DNA of 64,000 nucleotides from an uncultured Bifidobacteriaceae bacterium (GCA_946891915.1 CAMPNN010000001.1:1-64000), one strand, 5' to 3'. Shown: positions 9,058 to 17,518, counted from the first letter of the stretch. The notes: a model not told the origin generated them from the sequence alone. A program made the numbers and translations.

Positions 9058-10413
9058 GTGAAAATCAGCGTCAGGAATCTTGAGCCAACTAAGGTTAAGC
9101 TCACCATTACCGCAGATCTCGAAGACTTCAATCCATTCTTGGACGAAGCTCGTAAAGAGATTGCTAAGCAAATTAATGTACCAGGTTTCCGTAAGGGACA
9201 TGTACCAGGCAAGATTGTAGATCAGCGCGTCGGTTTCGCAGCTGTTGCCGGTGAAGCCGTTAATTCCGCTGTACCAGAGCTTTATTCTAAGGCTTTGGAA
9301 GAAAAGAAGATCCGCCCGATGGATCAGCCAGAGTTCGATGTTCAGGAAGTTCCAACTTCCAACGATGATGACGCAAAGCTTAAGTTTGTTGTTACCGTTG
9401 AGCGTCGTCCAGAGTTCAAGTTGAACAAGTTTAAGGGCGTTGAGATTGAAGTTGAGAAGCCAGAGGTTTCAGACAAGGACGTTGAGGCTCGTTTAGAGGG
9501 TCTTCGCCAGCGCTTTGCTACTTTGGTGGGTGTTGATCGTCCAGCTTCTAAGGGTGACTTCACCAATATTGATTTGGAAGCTCGCATTAACGATGAAGTT
9601 GTTGACGCTCAGGAAGGCGTAAGCTACGAAATCGGTTCCGGCGTGTTGCTTGACGGCTTGGATGAGGCTTTGGATAGCCTTTCTGCAGGAGAAGAAACCA
9701 CTTTCGAAGGTGCTTTGGAATCCGGTAAGCATAAGGGCGAAAAGGCTCAGATTAAGGTTAAGGTTAATTCTGTAAAGACTCAGGAATTGCCAGAACTTGA
9801 TGATGAGTTCGCTAAGGAAGCTTCAGAGTTTGACACTTTGGATGAGTTGAAGGCAGATGTTCGCAAGGCTTGCGAGCAGGCAGCTGAAGGTCGTCAGGCC
9901 ACTAATGCTCGTGACGCATTCCTTGCAAAGCTTCAGGAAGAAGTTGAGATTCCTGTTCCAAAGGGTGTTTTGGATAAGTCTGTTGCCGAGCATTTGAAGG
10001 GCATGACTCCAGATCCAGAAAAGGCCACTAAGGAGCAGAAGGAAGAAGCTCAGAAGTCTGCTGAAAAGGAGCTTCGTGACCAGATGGTTCTCGATGCTTT
10101 GGCTGAGCAGATGGACGTTTCTGTTTCCCAGGCTGATGTTACCAACTTCTTGGTTTCTGTTGCACAGCAGTACGGCATGGATCCAAACCAGTTCATTAAC
10201 GCTATCGTGAATAATGGTCAGCTTGGTTCCGCAGTGCAGGAAGTTGCTCGCTCTAAGGGCTTGCTTGCTGGTATGCGCGCTGTAAAGTTCGTTTCCGGCG
10301 GTGAGGCTGTTGACTTGAGCGCATTCTTGACCGAGGACGACGACGAAGATGAAAGCGTAGAGGCTGCAGCTAAGGCAGCAGCTGTTGCTGACGAGCTTAC
10401 TTCTAACAAGTAA
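9058..10413 (+). CDS. tig: Trigger factor (ribosome-associated chaperone, peptidyl-prolyl isomerase)
   Basis: Trigger factor binds ribosomal protein L23 and folds nascent chains as they leave the exit tunnel. The 451-aa product has the N-terminal ribosome-binding domain with the signature GFRKGHVPGKI (about residues 43-54), a central FKBP-type isomerase domain (about 150-240, GVSYEIGSGVLLDGLDEAL) and the C-terminal chaperone arms. It ends in an acidic tail (EDDDEDES) followed by an alanine-rich stretch. The GTG start has CAGGAG upstream. Codon use is biased as in pflB, consistent with high expression. In many bacteria tig is followed by clpP, and here clpP1P2 lies 1.6 kb downstream, separated by a ClC-type channel gene. 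Confidence 0.96.
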   Translation: MKISVRNLEPTKVKLTITADLEDFNPFLDEARKEIAKQINVPGFRKGHVPGKIVDQRVGFAAVAGEAVNSAVPELYSKALEEKKIRPMDQPEFDVQEVPTSNDDDAKLKFVVTVERRPEFKLNKFKGVEIEVEKPEVSDKDVEARLEGLRQRFATLVGVDRPASKGDFTNIDLEARINDEVVDAQEGVSYEIGSGVLLDGLDEALDSLSAGEETTFEGALESGKHKGEKAQIKVKVNSVKTQELPELDDEFAKEASEFDTLDELKADVRKACEQAAEGRQATNARDAFLAKLQEEVEIPVPKGVLDKSVAEHLKGMTPDPEKATKEQKEEAQKSAEKELRDQMVLDALAEQMDVSVSQADVTNFLVSVAQQYGMDPNQFINAIVNNGQLGSAVQEVARSKGLLAGMRAVKFVSGGEAVDLSAFLTEDDDEDESVEAAAKAAAVADELTSNK

Positions 10414-10448
10414 TTAATTCGCTATTACTTCGGTAGAATTTATAAATC

Positions 10449-10484
10449 AAGCTGTAAATAAAGCTGTAAATAAAGCTAAAAATA
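10449..10484. repeat. Short tandem repeat, 12-base unit, after tig
   Basis: Units of AAGCTGTAAATA occur twice perfectly and a third time degenerately, directly before the terminator stem. It looks like a slippage duplication. Confidence 0.6.
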
Positions 10485-10525
10485 AGACCTAGCAGTGATT
10501 ATCATTCTGCTGGGTCTTATTTTAT
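10481..10525 (+). terminator. Rho-independent terminator after tig
   Basis: A 15-bp stem (10481-10495 with 10507-10521, one G-T pair) has an 11-base loop and is followed by a TTTTATAATTT tail. The A-rich left side also gives a U tract on the other strand. Confidence 0.85.
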
Positions 10526-10582
10526 AATTTAATTGGCTAATCGAGGAACAATCTCTGTAAATCTTAAGAATTGCGAGAAGTT

Positions 10583-12016
10583 ATGGACAGTAGTACCGAA
10601 ACGAAGATTGAAGCTCGTTGCAGATTTGGCGGCTTGCTTAATTTCGCAATTCGAGTAGCGCGTTTTGCTGCAGCCTCCATTGTTCTTGGTATTCTTACCG
10701 GCTTAGGTGCAACAGTTCTTACGCTTATTTTTTACGCAGTACAATATCTTGCTTTTGGTTCAATCGAATCTGCCGAAAAAACTGTATTTTCTGCTCTTCC
10801 GTGGTATCGCTACGTGCTATCTTGCACAATCGCGATGACTATTGCTGCAGTAGCGTGGTATTTGTTGCGCAAAAGAGAGAATCCTCCTCGAATCGTCACT
10901 ATTCCGCAAGCTGTTAGCGGAAGCAAAATGCCAATTTTTTCTACTATCGCACACGTTTTGCTGCAAATCGGCATTGTCGGTTCTGGAATTTCAATCGGTA
11001 GGGAAGTAGCTCCGCGAGAGTTAGCTGCAATGATTGCTCAGCGTTACAGCCGCATTTTTCACTTGTCTGCTAAAGCCCAGCGCATACTAGTTGCGTCTGC
11101 TGCAGGCGCTGGATTGGCTGCAGTGTATCACGCGCCTTTAGCTGGCACCGTGCTTTCGTTAGGCTTGCTCAATAAAACTCAAGGTTTTGGTTTTTATTCG
11201 TGGCTAAATCGCGAAAATGGTTCTGTAGTAGTTAATGTAGTTAAGAATATTGCGCGTTCTGAGCGCTTGCATTGCTTGCCTTTTGCTCTTGTTATGAATT
11301 ATATTTCGGCGTTTGTTGTTGAATTTTTATTGCATCATTCTAGCTACTACAATATTCCGCAATTTTCTTGCGCTATTTCTTGGCAAATTTGTGCTTTAGC
11401 TGTTGCTGTTGGTGCAGTGTGCGGCTTAGTTGGTTACGTTTTTCGCTTGGGTATTATTTGGTGTCGCACTCATGCTTTGCGTGGCATGCAAATGCTTTGT
11501 TTGATGCCTGTATCAGGCTTAATTATTGGTATTGCTGCTTGCTGGTTTCCGCATATTATGGGGAACGGTAGGTCGCTTTCTCAACTTGCGTTTTCTGTAT
11601 CTAGTTTTCCATTTGTGGCATCTGTTCCGAATATTATGAATATTTTGCTGATTCTTGCAATAATGAAAATGGTTGTTACTTTTCTTGTTTTGCGATATGG
11701 CGCTTCCGGCGGCGTTCTGCAGCCGAGTATTTCAACTGGCGCTTGCTTTGGCGCGATTTTATACACTGCTTTCTCCTCAACTTTTGATATTTCGCAAGTT
11801 TCTGCGATTTCTGTAGCTATTATTGGCGCTGCTTCTTTACTTGCAGCTTCCAGGAAGGCTCCGATTATGGCGTGGCTTTTAGTTGCTGAATTAGTAAACG
11901 CACAGTTTGCATTACTTCTTCTTATGCTATTTGCTGTGATTGTGTCTAGTTGCGTAGCTAATTGTGTTGAGTACTTTATTTCGCGTTTTTGCTTTACGGT
12001 CACGCGCACACGATAA
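10583..12016 (+). CDS. ClC-family chloride channel/antiporter-like membrane protein
   Basis: This protein of 477 aa (from the ATG; an in-frame TTG lies four codons upstream) belongs to the ClC superfamily of chloride channels and Cl-/H+ antiporters. It has about ten hydrophobic helices. The family signatures are recognisable but altered: SGISIGREVAPRE for the usual GREGP region, AAGAGLAAVYHAPLAGT for the helix carrying the gating region, and GASGGVLQPSISTGA near the C-terminus. No cytoplasmic CBS domains are present. It sits between tig and clpP, but its function is probably independent of them. Whether it transports chloride, fluoride or another anion cannot be told from the sequence. Confidence 0.82.
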   Translation: MDSSTETKIEARCRFGGLLNFAIRVARFAAASIVLGILTGLGATVLTLIFYAVQYLAFGSIESAEKTVFSALPWYRYVLSCTIAMTIAAVAWYLLRKRENPPRIVTIPQAVSGSKMPIFSTIAHVLLQIGIVGSGISIGREVAPRELAAMIAQRYSRIFHLSAKAQRILVASAAGAGLAAVYHAPLAGTVLSLGLLNKTQGFGFYSWLNRENGSVVVNVVKNIARSERLHCLPFALVMNYISAFVVEFLLHHSSYYNIPQFSCAISWQICALAVAVGAVCGLVGYVFRLGIIWCRTHALRGMQMLCLMPVSGLIIGIAACWFPHIMGNGRSLSQLAFSVSSFPFVASVPNIMNILLILAIMKMVVTFLVLRYGASGGVLQPSISTGACFGAILYTAFSSTFDISQVSAISVAIIGAASLLAASRKAPIMAWLLVAELVNAQFALLLLMLFAVIVSSCVANCVEYFISRFCFTVTRTR

Positions 12017-12049
12017 TCTAGTAATACTGATTTATGGTAAGGAGATAAT

Positions 12050-12661
12050 GTGACTGAGCTTTTTACAACTTCTCCCGTGATGGAACAGGCTGAAGCGGCG
12101 TCCCCAACCGATCCTATTTTTAACCGGTTATTAAAAGATCGCATTATTTGGTTGGGGTCTGAAGTAAAAGACGAGAACGCTAATGTCATCTGCGCTCAGA
12201 TGCTGATGCTTGCTGCAGAAGATCCTAAGAAGGATATTTGGTTGTATATTAATTCGCCGGGTGGCTCTATTACCGCCGGTATGGCGATTTACGATACTAT
12301 GCAGCTAATCGAACCAGATGTTGCAACTATTGCGGTCGGCATGGCAGCTTCAATGGGTCAGTTCCTTCTTAGTTCTGGAACTCCTGGTAAGCGTTTTATT
12401 ACATCTCATGCTCGCGTGCTCATGCATCAGCCTTCTGGCGGTGTTGGTGGTACTGCTACAGATGTGCGTATTAATGCTGAACTTATTATGGATATGAAGA
12501 AAACGCTTTCTGAATTGACTGCAAAGCAGACTGGTCATACGGTGGAGGAGATTTACCGAGATAACGAGTATGATCATTGGTTTACAGCTCAACAGGCGTT
12601 GGAGTATGGTTTCGTAGATAAAATCGTTACCACTCCTGCTTCTATGCGAGGTGAGGAGTAA
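12050..12661 (+). CDS. clpP1: ATP-dependent Clp protease proteolytic subunit (ClpP1)
   Basis: This 203-aa serine peptidase forms the degradation chamber used with ClpX or ClpC. The catalytic triad is Ser101 (GMAASMGQ), His126 ([11 protein letters not shown]) and Asp175 ([10 protein letters not shown]). A short N-terminal propeptide-like segment precedes the conserved core. The start is GTG with AAGGAGA upstream. It is 3 bases upstream of a second clpP gene, the actinobacterial arrangement in which ClpP1 and ClpP2 form a mixed tetradecamer. Confidence 0.95.
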   Translation: MTELFTTSPVMEQAEAASPTDPIFNRLLKDRIIWLGSEVKDENANVICAQMLMLAAEDPKKDIWLYINSPGGSITAGMAIYDTMQLIEPDVATIAVGMAASMGQFLLSSGTPGKRFITSHARVLMHQPSGGVGGTATDVRINAELIMDMKKTLSELTAKQTGHTVEEIYRDNEYDHWFTAQQALEYGFVDKIVTTPASMRGEE

Positions 12662-12664
12662 CTT

Positions 12665-13348
12665 ATGGCAAGTGAAGAAGCGAAGTTTGTGGCGCGTGCT
12701 GAGCGTTTAGCCGGTTTCGGCGGTGTTGCTTCCGCTCAGCGTTTTACTAATCGTTATATTTTGCCGCAGTTTGGTGAGCAAACGCCTTATGGCTTAAAGA
12801 CGCAGGATCCTTATACGAAACTGTTTGAGGATCGCATTATATTCATGGGTGTTCAGGTTGACGACACTTCTGCTGACGATATTATGGCTCAGCTTTTGGT
12901 GTTGGAAAGCATGAATAGCGAACGCGACATTATGATGTATATCAATTCTCCTGGTGGTTCCATGACTGCTATGACTGCAATTTATGACACAATGCAGTAT
13001 ATTGGTCCGGATGTTCAAACGGTTTGTTTGGGTCAGGCGGCTTCTGCTGCTGCTATTTTGCTTGCTGCAGGCGCTCCTGGTAAACGAATGATTCTTCCTA
13101 ATGCTCGTGTGCTTATACACCAGCCTGCAATGGGTCAAGATTTTGGTAAAGCAACTGAGATTGAGCTTCAGGCTAAGGAAATGCTCCGTTTGCGTGAATG
13201 GTTGGAATCAACTCTTGCCAAGCATACTGGTCAGGATATTGAGCGTATCCGTAAGGATATTGAGGTTGATACTATTTTGACTGCTCAGGATGCGAAGTCT
13301 TACGGAATCGTTGATGAAGTTCTTGAGCATCGAAATAGTAGGAGCTGA
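12665..13348 (+). CDS. clpP2: ATP-dependent Clp protease proteolytic subunit (ClpP2)
   Basis: This 227-aa paralogue of the preceding gene has its own triad: Ser127 (GQAASAAA), His152 (ARVLIHQPAMG) and Asp202 (EVDTILTA). The N-terminus is about 24 residues longer than in ClpP1. The 3-base gap and the GAGGAG ribosome site inside the end of clpP1 show translational coupling, so equal amounts of both subunits are likely. By analogy with other actinobacteria the two rings are probably ClpP1 and ClpP2 stacked on each other. Confidence 0.95.
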   Translation: MASEEAKFVARAERLAGFGGVASAQRFTNRYILPQFGEQTPYGLKTQDPYTKLFEDRIIFMGVQVDDTSADDIMAQLLVLESMNSERDIMMYINSPGGSMTAMTAIYDTMQYIGPDVQTVCLGQAASAAAILLAAGAPGKRMILPNARVLIHQPAMGQDFGKATEIELQAKEMLRLREWLESTLAKHTGQDIERIRKDIEVDTILTAQDAKSYGIVDEVLEHRNSRS

Positions 13349-13360
13349 TTTTCGCATATG

Positions 13361-13388
13361 CGTGCGTGAACGTGCGTGAACGTGCGTG
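13361..13388. repeat. Tandem 10-base repeat after clpP2
   Basis: The unit CGTGCGTGAA is repeated 2.8 times 12 bases after the clpP2 stop. It looks like a slippage product and encodes nothing. Confidence 0.7.
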
Positions 13389-13465
13389 TTTATGCGAGCT
13401 GCGTTTGCTTATGATTGCTTTCGTCTTTTCGTTTGCTTTCGCTTGGAAATCTTTTATTTAATAGC

Positions 13466-13501
13466 GCAAAACCCCGGCCGACACGCCGGGGTTTGTGTTT
13501 T
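13466..13501 (+). terminator. Rho-independent terminator after clpP1-clpP2
   Basis: A 10-bp perfect stem (13469-13478 with 13485-13494) with a six-base loop is followed by TTTGTGTTTT. It closes the clpP operon ahead of the tRNA gene. Confidence 0.85.
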
Positions 13502-13569
13502 ACTGAAGATGGTTGTATATTAGTCAAGTTGCCGGAAACAAGGACGAGTTCCTTGAGGCCGGAAAACAT

Positions 13570-13643
13570 GCGCCAGTAGCCCAACGGATTAGAGCATCTG
13601 ACTACGGATCAGAAGGTTGCAGGTTCGAATCCTGTCTGGCGCA
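13570..13643 (+). tRNA. tRNA-Arg (anticodon ACG)
   Basis: The 74-base sequence folds as a complete cloverleaf. The 7-bp acceptor stem GCGCCAG/CTGGCGC is closed, the D arm contains AGCCCAACGGATTAGAGC, the anticodon stem-loop is CTGACTACGGATCAG with anticodon ACG, and the T arm is GCAGGTTCGAATCCTGT. The CCA end is not encoded. The ACG anticodon is normally deaminated to ICG and reads CGU, CGC and CGA. The identity comes from the anticodon and fold. Confidence 0.95.
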
Positions 13644-13649
13644 CAAGTT

Positions 13650-13680
13650 GAACGCGGAGCTTTTGCCCGCGTTTTTTTGT
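13650..13680 (+). terminator. Terminator after tRNA-Arg
   Basis: A 7-bp stem (AACGCGG at 13651-13657 with CCGCGTT at 13667-13673) runs straight into a run of seven Ts. Confidence 0.8.
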
Positions 13681-13727
13681 TTGTATGAAACGCGCTCGGT
13701 TTATCCCTCTCGGCTATACTAAAAAAG

Positions 13728-13750
13728 GTGTAAATTTATATTTTTACACT
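13728..13750. promoter_or_regulatory. Inverted repeat upstream of nhaA
   Basis: GTGTAAA and TTTACAC form a perfect 7-bp inverted repeat around an AT-rich 7-8-base centre, about 40 bases before nhaA. It could be an operator or a small leader hairpin. Nothing further supports either. Confidence 0.3.
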
Positions 13751-13787
13751 TGTACGCAAATAGCTTAGGGGAGGAGATGCTTACAGC

Positions 13788-15047
13788 ATGTTACGACGTA
13801 GTTGGAGAATAATTTGCAATATCGCTGATAATGAGCGCATTTCGGGCTTAATCATGCTTGGTTTTGCGCTTACTGGCCTTCTCCTTGCTAATATTCCTGT
13901 AACTGCGCCAATTTTTGAGGCGGTTTCGCATACGCATATTGGCATTCCTTTTACTAATATTCACATGTCAATTAGTCACTGGGTGCAGGATGGTGTGCTT
14001 ACTATTTTCTTCCTCTCTGTTGGTCTTGATTTGAAGCATGAGCTTATTGCAGGCTCCCTTTCGGACCCTCGCGCCGCTGCAATGCCAATGATTTGCGCAG
14101 TAGGTGGAATGATTATGCCACCTTTGCTTTTTGTTGCTACAGTAACCGTATTTTCAGAACTCCATGCAGGGCAGGAGATTATGCGTCTTACTTCCGGTGC
14201 TTTACCGACTTTGGACATGGTTCGTGCAGGTTGGGCAATTCCAACAGCAACAGATATAGCTTTTTCTCTTGCGGTTCTTGCACTATTCGCAAAAACTTTG
14301 CCTCATGCTTTGCGCGCGTTCCTTATGACTCTTGCAACTGTTGACGATTTGCTTGGAATTGCGCTTATTGCGGTATTCTTCTCTTCTCTAAACGCATGGT
14401 ACTGGTTTGTGGGCGTAGTTATTTGTGGTCTTATTTGGACTACTTTGGTAAGACTTAAGCATATTCCGTGGCCGCTTGTGGCAATAGTTGGCATTGTTGC
14501 CTGGGTAATGATGTATGAAGCTGGCGTGCACCCAACTTTGGCTGGTGTAATGGTTGGTCTTCTTACTCCTGCACACTTAGTTCACGGTGAAAAAACGCTT
14601 CGTGCGGAGCGTTACCGCAAAAAGATACAGCCTGTGTCTGCTCTAGTTGCGTTGCCTATTTTTGCGCTTTTTGCAACAGGTGTTCATTTTGAAACGCTCA
14701 CTTGGGAACTGCTGCTATCTCCAATTCTTATTGCAATAACTATTGCGCTTGTTGTTGGAAAACCTTTGGGAATTATGATAACTGCCTGGTTGTCGAAGAA
14801 ATTGTTAGGGTTAAAAGTTCCGGACGATCTTCGCGTGGTAGATTTGCTGCCAACTGCGTGCGCATGCGGAATTGGTTTTACGGTGTCGTTGCTTATTGCT
14901 TCTCTTGCGTACTCGGATGCAGATTTGTCTGCAGAAGCGCGTTTTGGCGTTCTTGTAGCTTCTATTGTTGCGGCCGGCGTTGCTGGATTCTTGCTTTCTA
15001 TGCAATCTAGACACATGGAAGAAGTATTAGACGATGTTGAAGATTAG
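13788..15047 (+). CDS. nhaA: Na+/H+ antiporter NhaA
   Basis: This 419-aa membrane protein exchanges cytoplasmic Na+ for external H+ and helps control sodium and pH. It has about twelve hydrophobic segments. The ion-binding aspartates are in TLATVDDLLGIAL (Asp186-Asp187), and the unwound-helix signature TATDIAFSLAVLALF lies just before. The motif LSVGLDLKHELIAGSL near residue 80 is also typical. The ATG has GGGGAGG 12 bases upstream. It appears to be a single-gene unit, with an inverted repeat in its leader. Confidence 0.95.
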   Translation: MLRRSWRIICNIADNERISGLIMLGFALTGLLLANIPVTAPIFEAVSHTHIGIPFTNIHMSISHWVQDGVLTIFFLSVGLDLKHELIAGSLSDPRAAAMPMICAVGGMIMPPLLFVATVTVFSELHAGQEIMRLTSGALPTLDMVRAGWAIPTATDIAFSLAVLALFAKTLPHALRAFLMTLATVDDLLGIALIAVFFSSLNAWYWFVGVVICGLIWTTLVRLKHIPWPLVAIVGIVAWVMMYEAGVHPTLAGVMVGLLTPAHLVHGEKTLRAERYRKKIQPVSALVALPIFALFATGVHFETLTWELLLSPILIAITIALVVGKPLGIMITAWLSKKLLGLKVPDDLRVVDLLPTACACGIGFTVSLLIASLAYSDADLSAEARFGVLVASIVAAGVAGFLLSMQSRHMEEVLDDVED

Positions 15048-15108
15048 TTTTAGTATGCTTCGTCTTTAATAAATATCTTTGGAATTTTTTACAAGGAGTA
15101 GTGTGGTT

Positions 15109-15909
15109 ATGAGTAAAGATCAGGGAGATTTCTCTGGCGAAATTCCTCCGTGGAATAACACGTATCATCGTGGTTCTGTGCTTATGCGTGGATCTATGAT
15201 TCCTAAAGAAAGCACTACAGAAACGCTACTTCGTAAAGATAATCAGCAGACTGTAAATGGCACTAATACAGAAGCAGATAGTAAGTGGGATTGGCGAAGT
15301 GCTGATCCGTGGCGTGCGCTTCGTATTCAAGCTGAGTTTGTTGACGGTTTTGATGCTCTTGCTGGCTTGGGTAAGGCTGTTAGCGTTTTTGGCTCTGCTC
15401 GTATAAAAGATGACGAGCCGGAGTATGCAGCTGCGCGCACAATGGGTGCGGAGCTTGTAAAACGCGGTTTTGCGGTTATAACTGGTGGTGGTCCTGGAAT
15501 TATGGAGGCTGCGAATCGTGGTGCTGCGGAGGCTGGCGGCACTTCGGTTGGTTTGGGTATTGAGCTTCCGCACGAGCAGGGTTTGAATCAGTGGATTAAC
15601 CTCGGTATGCAGTTTAGGTATTTTTTCGTGCGTAAAACCATGTTTATGAAGTATTCTTCGGCAATTATTGTGTGCCCGGGTGGTTTTGGCACAATGGATG
15701 AAATGTTTGAGGCTTTAACTCTTGTGCAAACGCATAAGGTTGCTCGCGTGCCGGTTGTGCTTTTTGGAACTGAATATTGGAAAGGCTTAATTGACTGGTT
15801 GCAGTCTACTGTAACGAGTCGTGGATTGATTTCTTCGCTCGACCCGCACTTGTTTGCTATTACGGACGACCCTCTGGAAGCCGTGCGCATTGCGTCCGGT
15901 ACTAATTAA
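15109..15909 (+). CDS. LOG-family protein (TIGR00730-type; cytokinin riboside 5'-monophosphate phosphoribohydrolase-like)
   Basis: The 266-aa product has the Rossmann-like fold of the LOG family, whose members hydrolyse nucleoside 5'-monophosphates to free base and ribose phosphate. The signatures are ITGGGPGIMEAANRGA and CPGGFGTMDEMFE, the PGGxGTxxE motif that carries the catalytic residues. Residues 1-80 are an N-terminal extension typical of the longer bacterial (type II) subgroup. AAGGAG at 15093-15098 could serve this ATG or an in-frame GTG six bases upstream at 15103. The physiological substrate is unknown, and the older name lysine decarboxylase is not supported. Confidence 0.88.
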   Translation: MSKDQGDFSGEIPPWNNTYHRGSVLMRGSMIPKESTTETLLRKDNQQTVNGTNTEADSKWDWRSADPWRALRIQAEFVDGFDALAGLGKAVSVFGSARIKDDEPEYAAARTMGAELVKRGFAVITGGGPGIMEAANRGAAEAGGTSVGLGIELPHEQGLNQWINLGMQFRYFFVRKTMFMKYSSAIIVCPGGFGTMDEMFEALTLVQTHKVARVPVVLFGTEYWKGLIDWLQSTVTSRGLISSLDPHLFAITDDPLEAVRIASGTN

Positions 15910-15939
15910 GTTGTTAGCCGAGCTGCATTTTAAGCGAAA

Positions 15940-16018
15940 GTGACATTTTCTTTACAGTCGTGTATAAAAAATAACGAAATCTCGCTAGGAAACGACATTT
16001 TCTTTACAGTTGCGTATA
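15940..16018 (-). repeat. Copy 1 of a dispersed intergenic repeat
   Basis: Read on the minus strand, this block contains CTGTAAAGAAAATGTCG twice, with GCGAGATTTCGTTAT between the copies. The same order of elements occurs on the plus strand at 34848-34919. The 15-base core GCGAGATTTCGTTAT is identical in both. It is a non-coding repeat family of unknown function. Confidence 0.65.
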
Positions 16019-16058
16019 AGTTTATATTGCAACTTGTTTGCTGTGGCGCGAGTTTTGT

Positions 16059-16182
16059 GGGATTTCTCTCCTCGAACGTCCCGTCCTTCGTCGCTCTGAC
16101 TGTTAAAGGCTTTTTGTGTCTGCTTTGTTCTTTAAAGAATGTTGCTTCCTCAGTCCTCTTTTAGTTCTCGTAGAGAAATCCC
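16059..16182. repeat. Long inverted repeat (hairpin 1)
   Basis: A perfect 11-bp inverted repeat, GGGATTTCTCT (16059-16069) and AGAGAAATCCC (16172-16182), encloses a 102-base loop. A second hairpin of the same design follows 44 bases later. No reading frame in the loop looks like a gene. Confidence 0.6.
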
Positions 16183-16226
16183 CCAAACTCTGCGTGTTTA
16201 ATCGTTAATAACCGTGTCTTATCGCA

Positions 16227-16310
16227 GAGATTTTTCGATTTTTCTTCTTCGCTCGGCTTGTCAGCAGCCTTCGGCTCTGACGTCCGCCTTCGTTCAGTGC
16301 GAAAAATCTC
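16227..16310. repeat. Long inverted repeat (hairpin 2) with internal stem-loop
   Basis: GAGATTTTTCG (16227-16237) pairs perfectly with CGAAAAATCTC (16300-16310). Inside, 16260-16281 forms a compact hairpin: GTCAG, one bulged C, AGCC, a UUC loop, GGCT and CTGAC. The nested design suggests a folded RNA or a mobile-element remnant rather than chance. Confidence 0.6.
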
Positions 16311-16419
16311 AAATCTCTACCACACGAATATCCACATGAATGAATAACGACGCAATCGGTTCAGTCCTGTGCAAGTATTGTGGCAAACTGTAGTAGTACG
16401 TATTTGGAGGTAACGCGCA

Positions 16420-17466
16420 ATGAGTAATGAGCTTCGCAATAACACTGCGCTTGTTACCTTGCGTATATCCCGCTTTACGCCATGCACAGATGCACAAAAT
16501 TCTGAAGACGCTACGAAAACTGTGCGAAAGCGCCACGAAAGTCCTTTCGCTCGAAAAAAGCGTAGTAATCCTTTTGCAAAAGTAGATTCTGCAGAAAAAG
16601 AAAATAGTACGGCTGAATCTTCCTCTCAATCTATAAAACGCATTCAAGGCAAGCATTGGGTTCAAGATTACAGTTTGCGCGTTCGTTCCACGGATACTAT
16701 TCTTAGCTGCTTGCTAACTATTAAGCGCACAATCGACCCAACTTTAGCTTTTCGCTACTCTTGCGGTCACGGCGTGTGTGGTTCCGACGCTGCAAACGTA
16801 AACGGCATGCCAACTCTACTATGCAGCGCAACAATAGGCGCGAACGCACGTCCCGAAATAAATAATAACGTTCAATCGCGCGGATTTAGAAAGACCGGCA
16901 CGGCAAGCAGCGGAGAGCAACCAGCAAAATTACCAAATTTACTGCAAGAATCTAAGGAAACTGCAGCTCAAAATAATGGCAGTTTTGGCATTATCGAGCT
17001 TGCGCCGTTAGCCGGATTTGCAGTTCAGCGCGATCTTATATGCGATCTTTCACCTATGGTTTCGCAAATAAAACGTTTAGAACCTTATTTACAAGCAGCA
17101 GACGTTTCTGTGCGGAATGCCGAAGGAAGATTCAAGCTTATTGAGTTTTTGCAGCATCCTGAAGAGTTACAAAAGTTTGAGCTTTTAAGTAACTGCATTA
17201 TGTGCGGAGCTTGCGAAGGAATATGCCCAATTTACGCCGGCGGCGAGGCGTTTATGGGGCCTGCGGCTTTGATTAACGCGGCGCGTTTTATTTACGATTC
17301 CAGAGATAACGAAACTGAGCATCGTCTTGATTTAGTAGATAGTAGCGACGGTATTAGCGCGTGCCAGTCGGTTCGTGCGTGCTCAAGAAGGTGTCCGCGC
17401 GGAATTGACGTCGGCGAAGAAATTTGGCAGCTTACCACACTCGTGAACGAGCGCAAAAACTTGTAG
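16420..17466 (+). CDS. sdhB: Succinate dehydrogenase/fumarate reductase iron-sulfur subunit
   Basis: The 348-aa product has the two domains of an SdhB/FrdB electron-transfer subunit. The N-terminal 2Fe-2S domain has Cys115, Cys120, Asp123 and Cys135 in SCGHGVCGSD...C; Asp in place of the third Cys is common in actinobacteria. The C-terminal domain has CIMCGACEGICP (Cys259, 262, 265, 269) and CQSVRACSRRCPRGID (Cys315, 321, 325) for the 4Fe-4S and 3Fe-4S clusters. Two low-complexity inserts, about residues 22-78 and 140-185, make it roughly 100 residues longer than usual. No flavoprotein or membrane-anchor gene is in this window. The ATG has TGGAGG upstream. Its partner and physiological direction are unknown. 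Confidence 0.85.
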   Translation: MSNELRNNTALVTLRISRFTPCTDAQNSEDATKTVRKRHESPFARKKRSNPFAKVDSAEKENSTAESSSQSIKRIQGKHWVQDYSLRVRSTDTILSCLLTIKRTIDPTLAFRYSCGHGVCGSDAANVNGMPTLLCSATIGANARPEINNNVQSRGFRKTGTASSGEQPAKLPNLLQESKETAAQNNGSFGIIELAPLAGFAVQRDLICDLSPMVSQIKRLEPYLQAADVSVRNAEGRFKLIEFLQHPEELQKFELLSNCIMCGACEGICPIYAGGEAFMGPAALINAARFIYDSRDNETEHRLDLVDSSDGISACQSVRACSRRCPRGIDVGEEIWQLTTLVNERKNL

Positions 17467-17518
17467 CTTGATTACTGTTTTTGAAGTTTGTCTTGCTCCT
17501 CTCGTTAGGCTTGAGATT

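Larger units (their letters stand above)
15910..16419. other. 510-base non-coding spacer with repeats and hairpins
   Basis: No gene is seen here. It holds two direct copies of a GACATTTTCTTTACAG motif (about 15942-15957 and 15994-16009), related in inverted orientation to repeats at 34.84-34.96 kb. It also holds two long hairpins, 16059-16182 and 16227-16310. The last part carries the ribosome site of the iron-sulfur protein gene. Confidence 0.6.

Noticed and set aside
13513-13722. A plus-strand frame of 69 codons across tRNA-Arg
   Set aside because: It contains the whole tRNA gene and its terminator, so it is not a protein gene.
15940-16164. A 74-codon plus-strand frame in the spacer before sdhB
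   Set aside because: It runs through the repeat block and a hairpin arm, has no ribosome site, and its composition follows the repeats.
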